64,000 nucleotides of DNA from Oscillospiraceae bacterium. GTDB lineage: Bacteria > Bacillota > Clostridia > Oscillospirales > Acutalibacteraceae. The stretch lies in contig SVQH01000015.1 of the NCBI GenBank assembly GCA_015065425.1, forward strand, positions 1,792 to 65,791, given 5' to 3'. Positions 34,105 to 40,151 of this stretch are shown here, piece by piece. The notes under the pieces were generated by a model that was not told the origin of the DNA, ran no database searches, and saw only the letters and a list, made by a program, of their open reading frames with translations. A program made the translations under genes and the position numbers. The first letter of the stretch is position 1. The number at the start of each line of letters is the position of its first letter.

Positions 34105-35523
34105 TCAATCTTCCAAGGAAAACCTTTTCCAGAAATTTATTCCCCAAGGGTGTTTTTGTTCTTCCCATTCATCACGGTATTTGAGAATAAGGCTTCGCAT
34201 CCGGCGAACTTTTTCTTTATATTCCTCTTTACCCGCAAGGTTTTCTGTTTCCCACGGGTCATTTTTTATGTCGTAAAGGAATGTCCATTTATCTTCCTTT
34301 TCGTCACCGTTGCGATACTCAATAAGCTTGTAATTACTGTCTTTAACGCCTCGGATAAACTCATCAAATATGAGGTATAATTCCTCACGGAAAACATCTC
34401 CTCTTTCACCTTCAAGAAGGTGTGCAAAGCTTTTTCCGTCCACAGACCCGGGGATTTTAATACCTGCCTTATCGCAAATTGTCGGGTACACATCGTAGAG
34501 ATACACAAAGGCATTGTTTCTCACATTTTCTGCTATACCGGGTCCTGCAATAATCAGAGGTACACGGACGCCGTGTTCATATATATCCTCTTTACCAAGC
34601 CATCCGTGCTGACCAACTGCAAGCCCGTTATCACCCGTAAACACGATTATGGTGTTATCCTCTTCACCCAACTCGTGAAGTGCATTGAGAAGTCTTCCGA
34701 TTTCAAAATCGAGATGAGTTATCATTGCAAAATATTCCGCAATATGACGTTTTATCTCTTTTTCCTCCCGAGGATATGCAGCCAGATGCTCGTCACGGTG
34801 CACCATAAGCGGATAGTTTGTATCAATGACTTCCTGAAAATTCGGCGGCAGCTTAATTTTTTCGGGGTCATACATCTCTCGGAAGCTGTCGGGCATTGTA
34901 CGGGGGTCATGGGGAGCTAAGTATGCCAGATACATAAAGAAAGGCTTTTCTTTTCCCGCATTGTTTTTCAGTAATTCAATAGCAGAATCCGTAAGCAAAG
35001 TACTTGAATGCTTACCGGGGTCAAACTCATCGCAATGCTGTGCCTGAGGGTGATTGTCTTTATAGAAATCCGTAACGAAATTTATAACATTGTCATATTG
35101 TCCCGTGGGGTCATACCGGCATGTCGGCACATTCCAATGGTCCCACATTCCGCCGAAGAAAATCTTTGCCCCCTGAGAGAAGCTGCGTGCATAAGAGGGA
35201 CATCCGTTGTGCCATTTACCGAGACCTATGGTTTCGTAGCCGTGATTTCTGAAGTTTTCAGCAAGTGTTATATGTTCAGGCGGGATATTTCCGCCCAACT
35301 CCTCCAGATGAAAAGGATTCCGTCCCGATAAAATCATGGCTCGGCTGGGCATACAGACAGCACCGCAGGTACCGCCTGCAATATGTGCACGAACAAAGGA
35401 TGTTCCTCTGTTTACAAGCCTGTCAAGATTGGGAGTAATTATTTCTTCATTTCCCAAAGCGTGAATAGTATCCCACCTCTGGTCATCGGTCACTATAAAC
35501 AAAACATTCGGCTTTTTATCCAC
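34105..35523 (-). CDS. Sulfatase (arylsulfatase-type), cytoplasmic
   Basis: This 472-residue protein has an N-terminal metal site NVLFIVTDDQRWD. The formylglycine signature is CMPSRAMILSGR (C-x-P-S-R), in which the Cys would be oxidised to formylglycine. It continues with GLGKWH, FMYLAYLAPHDP, VFTGDNG and GWLGKEDIYEHGVRVPL. No signal peptide, so it would desulfate imported sugars. The Cys-type maturing radical SAM enzyme (anSME) is not recognisable in this window. A promoter lies at 35546-35574. Confidence 0.92.
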   Translation of the reverse strand: MDKKPNVLFIVTDDQRWDTIHALGNEEIITPNLDRLVNRGTSFVRAHIAGGTCGAVCMPSRAMILSGRNPFHLEELGGNIPPEHITLAENFRNHGYETIGLGKWHNGCPSYARSFSQGAKIFFGGMWDHWNVPTCRYDPTGQYDNVINFVTDFYKDNHPQAQHCDEFDPGKHSSTLLTDSAIELLKNNAGKEKPFFMYLAYLAPHDPRTMPDSFREMYDPEKIKLPPNFQEVIDTNYPLMVHRDEHLAAYPREEKEIKRHIAEYFAMITHLDFEIGRLLNALHELGEEDNTIIVFTGDNGLAVGQHGWLGKEDIYEHGVRVPLIIAGPGIAENVRNNAFVYLYDVYPTICDKAGIKIPGSVDGKSFAHLLEGERGDVFREELYLIFDEFIRGVKDSNYKLIEYRNGDEKEDKWTFLYDIKNDPWETENLAGKEEYKEKVRRMRSLILKYRDEWEEQKHPWGINFWKRFSLED

Positions 35524-35545
35524 AAAAATCCCACCTTTACGAATA

Positions 35546-35574
35546 ATTATAAACCACTCCCGTGAATTTTACAA
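35546..35574 (-). promoter_or_regulatory. Sigma-A promoter of the sulfatase gene
   Basis: TTGTAA (35574-35569), a 17-nt spacer and TATAAT (35551-35546) on the minus strand. AAAGGTGG precedes the start codon. Confidence 0.7.
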
Positions 35575-35634
35575 TCCCTGTAACAAAAAGCCCACAACGT
35601 TCATTCTGTTCACTTTATCAGTCATTCTTTAATA

Positions 35635-36241
35635 TCAATAATGTGCCGCACCGCAGGAGCATAGGGAACTTGCATTGAAAAGCTTGCAAAAGAACTTAAT
35701 TATTTTCCGGATAAAGCCTAAAAATCCTGTTTTGTGGCAAAGATGGTCACAGTCAACTGAAGGGGCTTGTTCTATCTCGGTGCTTTTATCTGCTATGATA
35801 TAAACACTGAAGGAGGAAGCAAAGAAACATATATATCCGTCTTTTATTTCGGATTCTACTCTTTCAAGCTTTCCTGTCTGAGAATTGCCATGGAATACAC
35901 CTACACTGTTTTCGTAAAAATCTTCAGGCAAAGAAATCTGTACATAATACGGGAACCTCAGGCTGAGCTTCTTCTTCGCCGATTAATGTTGTGATATCCC
36001 ATGCAGCCATTTTTGAATAATTGAGCGTAAGACAAAGGCTTCCGTCAAACACCTCTTTGATATCAACCTCAATATCCCTACCCTCATACGCTTCTTTTGT
36101 TACGGTAACCTTTACTCCTGAATCTTCATCCTCATATTCTTTATATTCAAGTACGGCAACGGGTTCTTGTTCGATATAAGGACATACATTACATTTTCTC
36201 TCTCTTATACCTTCTTCCGTAAAGGTTGCAGTTTTTACCAT
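35635..36241 (-). pseudogene. Frameshifted, N-truncated C-terminal part of a secreted protein with FF..LF tail
   Basis: Two overlapping minus-strand frames (36241-35924 and 35931-35635) join if one frameshift near 35946-35950 is assumed: QPEVPV... continues as YYVQISLPEDFYENSVGVF. The N-part has TEEGIRERKCNVC and a beta-sandwich-like segment. The C-part ends CDHLCHKTGFLGFIRKIIKF and FCKLFNASSLCSCGAAHY, a Cys/His-flanked version of the hydrophobic tail. There is no signal peptide, and a TAA directly precedes the first ATG. Because the frame begins inside the repeat at 36236-36279, truncation by an insertion is likely. Confidence 0.6.
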
Positions 36242-36279
36242 TTACAAAGTGGCTTAAGTTTTGTCAAATGCACGGATGC
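36236..36279 (+). repeat. Direct repeat, left copy, bordering the accessory island
   Basis: About 45 nt beginning TACCATTTACAAAGTGGCTT and continuing AAGTTTTGTCAAATGCACGG. About 85% identical to 37235-37279. It includes a weak stem (TTTACAAA/TTTGTCAAA) around CTTAAG. It lies ~20 nt past the stop of the 222-residue gene. Confidence 0.65.
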
Positions 36280-36301
36280 ATAATAAAACGCTGAATATAA
36301 C

Positions 36302-36970
36302 TTATTTTTCATCTTTATACTTAGGAAAATGATGTTTTCCTGCTTGCCATAAAAATTTATCAATATCCCTAGCCGTGAATTGTGTTAAACCAAAATATTT
36401 CTTGAATTTAATATACACTTCGTAAAAGCCTTCATAATTCAGAAGCTTCTCATCCTTAAAAGAGAAAAACTGATACTCATCACGATAATACCTCAACAGC
36501 TTGTCAACATACGAATCATAAATGGGATAAATATCGGGGCGATGATGGCTGAAAAACTTAGTAGAGAAAGAATATATATGTTTTTTCGTTGCTTCATAAA
36601 CTTTATCATTAAGCTCGTCTACACGCTTCGGTAGTGCTTCATCAGAATTAAACGTATTATCAAAATTCATATCCTTGATAACTTTTGCAACTGATAAAAC
36701 ATTATATATGTTTGTACTGTAAAAATCATTAAGGGTACAAACTTTAATAAGAACATCGTCTAAATCACTGTTATGAGGGAGCAGTTCCGTAAACAATTTT
36801 TTCAATGCATGTTCCTGTTCCGTATTACCTTCTGTATTTTCCCAGTTTATTTTCCATTCTTCAATAACATCAGGCGAAGGCTTAGGTGGGCATCCATCCC
36901 GGAAGTTTTCAATTTTCCATCTTTTTTTCCTGCCGTCATAATAATATGAGTCATATATTTCTTTCTTCAT
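36302..36970 (-). CDS. Island protein, possibly with an HhH/OGG-like fold
   Basis: This 222-residue soluble, charged protein has a C-terminal half with FSTKFFSHHRPDIYPIYDSY and later DIDKFLWQAGKHHFP. This resembles the all-helical 8-oxoguanine-glycosylase-like fold proteins often seen in defence or mobile regions (K-F-x..H-P..P-I-Y-D-S-x-V pattern). That link is by eye and unproven, and no catalytic Lys/Asp pair was assigned. The gene is isolated, 328 nt from the next gene, between two direct repeats, suggesting a cassette-like unit. Confidence 0.5.
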   Translation of the reverse strand: MKKEIYDSYYYDGRKKRWKIENFRDGCPPKPSPDVIEEWKINWENTEGNTEQEHALKKLFTELLPHNSDLDDVLIKVCTLNDFYSTNIYNVLSVAKVIKDMNFDNTFNSDEALPKRVDELNDKVYEATKKHIYSFSTKFFSHHRPDIYPIYDSYVDKLLRYYRDEYQFFSFKDEKLLNYEGFYEVYIKFKKYFGLTQFTARDIDKFLWQAGKHHFPKYKDEK

Positions 36971-37234
36971 TAATATACCTCTTATTTTGAGTATTTTTTA
37001 ATTACGGCAAATATCTTCAGCATTTCCGTTAGCAAAAATCTTACGTAAAACGAGCGAAATTGTTAGCTTAAAAAATCATACCGATTGAAAAACCGAAATC
37101 AGACCGATTGGACTTTACTATAAAAAACCGAGTTTTTATACTATCCGCAGAAAAAATCAATTGCTTAATCGCACTTACATCAAAACTCACACCGACCTAT
37201 ATACTTAAAGTTACTACTTATTTATATTTGGTAA
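36971..37234. other. Intergenic stretch upstream of the 222-residue gene
   Basis: AT-rich, no coding signal, no stable hairpin. It presumably contains the promoter of the 222-residue gene, but no convincing -35/-10 pair was found. Confidence 0.4.
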
Positions 37235-37279
37235 TACCATTTTACAAGGAGGCTTAAGTTTTGTCGAATGTGTGGATGA
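37235..37279 (+). repeat. Direct repeat, right copy
   Basis: Reads TACCATTTTACAAGGAGGCT then TAAGTTTTGTCGAATGTGTG. It matches 36236-36279 in the same orientation, about 1,000 nt away. Again it lies ~20 nt past the stop of a minus-strand gene (37299). Confidence 0.65.
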
Positions 37280-37298
37280 TTATATTTCGCTACAGTTT

Positions 37299-37589
37299 TC
37301 AACAATCAATCCACTCAATTTCGCTTTCTGCTTCCCAAAAAGATTTATTATCCCAAATTCTTGCTTCTTCAAAAGCTTTAATGCATTCGAATACAGATTT
37401 TTTTGTTACTGTAAATATTGTTCTGTTGTTGGCAAGATCATAAACTTCTAAAATAACATTAATAGTATTTCCGTTTTCATCCTTTTTTGATTGGCATCCA
37501 TTTAAGAAAAACTTTTTGCCTTGAAAAATGACATAATGATCCTCGTATGAGAGCTTATCTATAAATTCTTTGGGATTTCCGTCTATCAT
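37299..37589 (-). CDS. Small hypothetical island protein
   Basis: This 96-residue soluble, acidic protein (YEDHYVIFQGKKFFLNG, C-terminal EAESEIEWIDC) has no recognised family. GGGAGAT precedes its ATG and it starts 3 nt after the stop of the upstream gene, so it is in the DUF4417 operon. Its position after a possible toxin-like gene would suit an immunity or partner protein, but that is speculation from order only. Confidence 0.55.
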   Translation of the reverse strand: MIDGNPKEFIDKLSYEDHYVIFQGKKFFLNGCQSKKDENGNTINVILEVYDLANNRTIFTVTKKSVFECIKAFEEARIWDNKSFWEAESEIEWIDC

Positions 37590-37592
37590 TAT

Positions 37593-37964
37593 TTATCTCC
37601 CTTTCATATATTTTTTATACTTTTTTAAAGTATCTTCATCTAAATATGCAGCATCAGTTCTGTTAAAATTTTTATCATAATAATGAATGTGCAAAACAGG
37701 TTTATAGTTTCCGGTTAATTGCGGTTCAGGGTGATAACCAATTTCAGCTTTGAGATAATGATCTTTACCATAGATTCGCAACATATTCATTGTACCATCA
37801 CCATGTAGTTTCATATACATGTTGCTTGAATGAGCTTCTGCGGGCAAATCATGCAAACCGGTGCCTTTTATACCTTGAAGAATTTTAACACCCTCGAATG
37901 AATCGACAGTTTCGTATTTATATGCAACATTATTTCCACTTGCATAAGTTCCTCTGCCACCCAT
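37593..37964 (-). CDS. Phage-type small protein beginning MGGRGTYASG
   Basis: From the ATG at 37964 (AAAGGTGG upstream) it encodes 123 residues. The Gly-rich start MGGRG..SG is common in phage/ICE accessory proteins linked to head-morphogenesis or nuclease-toxin domains. The C-terminal half has PVLHIHYYDKNFNRTDAAYL. A longer frame up to 38066 is rejected because it lies inside the DUF4417 gene and lacks a ribosome binding site. Enzyme activity cannot be assigned. Confidence 0.6.
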   Translation of the reverse strand: MGGRGTYASGNNVAYKYETVDSFEGVKILQGIKGTGLHDLPAEAHSSNMYMKLHGDGTMNMLRIYGKDHYLKAEIGYHPEPQLTGNYKPVLHIHYYDKNFNRTDAAYLDEDTLKKYKKYMKGR

Positions 37965-37965
37965 A

Positions 37966-38589
37966 TTATCGCACCACCTTTCGTGATTCTCGATAATCAA
38001 CAGTGATAATGTTTCCTTGCATTTCATCAAACGGACTACCAAAACAGATGATTTTTTCAGGCTCAAGCCTTCTTAACATTTCGTTGTAACCACGCATAAA
38101 GTTAAGTTTAGACTGTTTGCAACCTATCATACCGATAGCTACTGTTGCTCCTTTTTCTACTCCGTCAAAGCAAAACTCATAGCTTTGAGAAAGTCCCCAA
38201 CTTATAGTGGGAATTACGGTTAAACCCTTGCTTTGCCAATATGCACCTACCCAACGATTTTTAGCAACACTTTGAAGTTGACGCCACAAATCCATATCGG
38301 TATAAGTCGAAAAATCAGGAGAAAGCAAGAAAGAGTATTGCGAGTATCTTTCAAAAGTTCTGTCAGGATTATCGTATATACCTTGAAAACGGTAGTCATC
38401 AACAAAAAAATGAACGCCTTTTTGCTTGTTTTCATTATTATCGTTGGCTCTTGTATCCGAACACGCTACCAACATAATATTGTCTGTTGATAATGTTTGC
38501 TTTTGAATAAGAGGGAGTCCCCACTTACCTGAAGTTTTAAAATTGTTACGCATAAAAAGAGGGTTGTCCCTCATTGTTTTACTGGTCAT
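37966..38589 (-). CDS. DUF4417-family protein
   Basis: This 207-residue protein contains FLLSPDFSTYTDMDLW, NRWVGAYWQSKGLTVIPTIS, FCFDGVEKGATVAIGMIGC and PEKIICFGSPF. These are the conserved blocks of DUF4417, a family common in phages and conjugative elements of Firmicutes. Function unknown. GGAGGTG precedes its ATG. It is the first gene of a three-gene unit with 37593 and 37299. A large dyad lies just upstream at 38636-38673. Confidence 0.75.
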   Translation of the reverse strand: MTSKTMRDNPLFMRNNFKTSGKWGLPLIQKQTLSTDNIMLVACSDTRANDNNENKQKGVHFFVDDYRFQGIYDNPDRTFERYSQYSFLLSPDFSTYTDMDLWRQLQSVAKNRWVGAYWQSKGLTVIPTISWGLSQSYEFCFDGVEKGATVAIGMIGCKQSKLNFMRGYNEMLRRLEPEKIICFGSPFDEMQGNIITVDYRESRKVVR

Positions 38590-38635
38590 ATTATGACACC
38601 TCCGGAATTATTTTTGTTTTTTGCATAACATTATC

Positions 38636-38673
38636 GCAACAAAAAGTCACACTTTTTGTGTGATATTTGTTGC
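38636..38673. promoter_or_regulatory. Large dyad upstream of the DUF4417 gene, operator-like
   Basis: GCAACAAA and CACAC pair with GTGTG and TTGTTGC around a T5 loop (38636-38673), with a short mismatch in the middle. No U-tract follows on the minus strand, so it looks like a binding site rather than a terminator. The remaining 38674-38816 has no supported gene. Confidence 0.4.
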
Positions 38674-38816
38674 ATTTTTCTCCGGAAAGTGCTATTATGT
38701 ATTTACCAAGATACGAATGGCAACATTCGGAGAAGAGCATTGTATTGATTGCGCCAACAATCTTTACAGTGCTTTTTGTTTTGATTATCACAAGCATAAG
38801 CATCACCAACTTTCAA

Positions 38817-39332
38817 TTAAGCATTTCGTTTTTGCACAGTTGCAGCATTTCTTGTAACACCACAACTATTCATTATTGTTTCAACACTCAAATTTTTTAT
38901 AAGATACGATGAAGCAAGCAATTCTCCGCCAAAGCAATCTGCTTGCCACTCCGGGTCTTCATATGGCTTTATACTTTCACCGGGTTCAAGACGACACAAT
39001 GCGATTGAATCGTTATCGTGTAAAAATAAATGTCCGATTTCATGAGCAATTGTCAACCGATCTCTACCCTCACCATTGCAAGCTCTCAAATAAATATCTT
39101 CTCTTATACGGATTAAATTCTTGCTTGGAAAAGTCTCACCATGTTTTGAACCCATCATATTTTTTGGAACAATTTCCAAACAAAAGTCAGGAACTAAAAC
39201 TGGCAAAACATGTTCAAGGAAATGTACAACAGGAAAATACAGGTCATTTTCAAAGCCTGTAATTTCCTTGATTTTATGAACAAAGTTTTTTATGTTATTT
39301 CTTGATATAGGGTCTGCTTTGTAAGAATTCAT
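38817..39332 (-). CDS. ImmA/IrrE-family metallopeptidase
   Basis: This 171-residue protein has a zinc site AHEIGHLFLH (HExxH) and a downstream acidic ligand in EWQADCFGGELL, typical of ImmA/IrrE peptidases (COG2856). Relatives cleave an adjacent XRE repressor to induce a mobile element, or act with it as a toxin-antitoxin-like pair. The gene is 6 nt downstream of an XRE repressor gene. No integrase or excisionase lies near, so the pair may be a relic of an element or a stand-alone stress module. Confidence 0.87.
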   Translation of the reverse strand: MNSYKADPISRNNIKNFVHKIKEITGFENDLYFPVVHFLEHVLPVLVPDFCLEIVPKNMMGSKHGETFPSKNLIRIREDIYLRACNGEGRDRLTIAHEIGHLFLHDNDSIALCRLEPGESIKPYEDPEWQADCFGGELLASSYLIKNLSVETIMNSCGVTRNAATVQKRNA

Positions 39333-39338
39333 ATAGTA

Positions 39339-39695
39339 TTATTTTCCTCCTCTAAGAAGTTTGCGTAACTGTTCCAATTCGTCATTATCGAGTTCAGAAA
39401 ATTTTCGGGCAAACGAAACAGCCAGCTCTCTATTTTGATTAGATACACCTGAAAAATTTAATTCTATGCTATCTTCCGTATCTGCGATTGCCTTTGTAAG
39501 AAGTTCTCTTTCGTTGTAATTCAAGTTATACAATTCACATATCTTGCTGTTCCAATGTCCCGGCATTCTTTTTTTTCCGTTTTCAACAGCAGAAAGAAAA
39601 GATACTGTAACACCAAGCTTTTCAGCCATATCCTTAAGGACCTCACCTTTTTCAAATCTCAACTTTCTTAAAAAATTACCTAAACTTGTAATCAT
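39339..39695 (-). CDS. XRE-family repressor, partner of the ImmA peptidase
   Basis: This 118-residue protein has an N-terminal helix-turn-helix (LGNFLRKLRFEKGEVLKDMA, LGVTVSFLSAVENGKKRMPG) and a short C-terminal part ending ELEQLRKLLRGGK. TTAAGGAGG precedes the ATG. The promoter just upstream carries palindromic operators overlapping its -35 box, so autorepression is very likely. The ImmA gene follows directly, giving the classic repressor/anti-repressor pair. Confidence 0.88.
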   Translation of the reverse strand: MITSLGNFLRKLRFEKGEVLKDMAEKLGVTVSFLSAVENGKKRMPGHWNSKICELYNLNYNERELLTKAIADTEDSIELNFSGVSNQNRELAVSFARKFSELDNDELEQLRKLLRGGK

Positions 39696-39726
39696 TTTTT
39701 GTTCCTCCTTAAGTATTCTTTTGCAT

Positions 39727-39787
39727 ATTGTAACACATCAAGAAACATTTGTCAACCATTTGGTTGAAAATATTTACCAAGAGGTTG
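39727..39787 (-). promoter_or_regulatory. XRE promoter with two palindromic operator sites
   Basis: On the minus strand, a perfect TTGACA (39755-39750), a 17-nt spacer and TACAAT (39732-39727). The palindrome CAACCAAATGGTTG (39753-39766) overlaps the -35 box. A second imperfect copy, CAACCTCTTGGTA, lies at 39787-39775, two helical turns away. This arrangement fits an autoregulated repressor. Confidence 0.75.
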
Positions 39788-39798
39788 AAGCGTCAGTA

Positions 39799-39834
39799 GT
39801 AAAAAACTCCTCACCGATTGCTCGATGAGGAGTT
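39799..39834 (-). terminator. Strong terminator at the end of the island-edge ORF
   Basis: AACTCCTCA (39805-39813) pairs with TGAGGAGTT (39826-39834), followed on the minus strand by TTTTTTACT. Confidence 0.85.
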
Positions 39835-39838
39835 CATT

Positions 39839-40102
39839 TTAAATATAAAGTTTCACTTCAATATCACGCCAGCCTCTTACACGCTTTGTCGGGGAGATGG
39901 AATAGACATATTCCTGTGCATCCTCAATCGTCAGAGTGAATTCAGCGAACTGAGTGAAGATTATTGCGTCAGCAACAAGGTTCCCGGGTACCCGTTCCAA
40001 ATCTTTGATTTGGTCAACGGGTGGGGTTCTTATTTCCTGCCATCGGCAATAGCTGCCTGTGGGGCGATTGGGAACATATACACAACAATCCCCATCGGTC
40101 AT
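39839..40102 (-). pseudogene. Probable C-terminal remnant of an unknown gene at the island edge
   Basis: An 87-codon frame ends with a stop 5 nt before a strong terminator, as a real gene end would. It has no ribosome binding site, and its first ATG falls inside the hairpin next to ppdK. The C-terminus (YSISPTKRVRGWRDIEVKLY) has the feel of a recombinase or phage protein tail, but I cannot name a family. I read it as the surviving 3' end of a truncated gene, plausibly of the mobile element that brought in 36.2-40.1 kb. Confidence 0.4.
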
Positions 40103-40113
40103 CCGATGGGGAT
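40088..40113. terminator. Hairpin downstream of ppdK
   Basis: ATCCCCATCGG (40088-40098) and CCGATGGGGAT (40103-40113) form a perfect 11-bp stem with a 4-nt loop, 39 nt after the ppdK stop. The following minus-strand sequence is only moderately T-rich. Confidence 0.65.
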
Positions 40114-40151
40114 CTTATTATTTATTTACTATCCTGTAATTCGGTTACAGA

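Noticed and set aside
36236..37279. Integron attC sites
   Set aside because: Position after gene ends fits, but the GTTRRRY/RYYYAAC core pairs and the long palindrome are missing, and there is no integrase.
38697..38912. 71-codon plus-strand ORF with a hydrophobic segment, and an overlapping Cys/His-rich 46-codon frame at 38717
   Set aside because: Both run antisense into the ImmA gene; weak start signals and no family resemblance.
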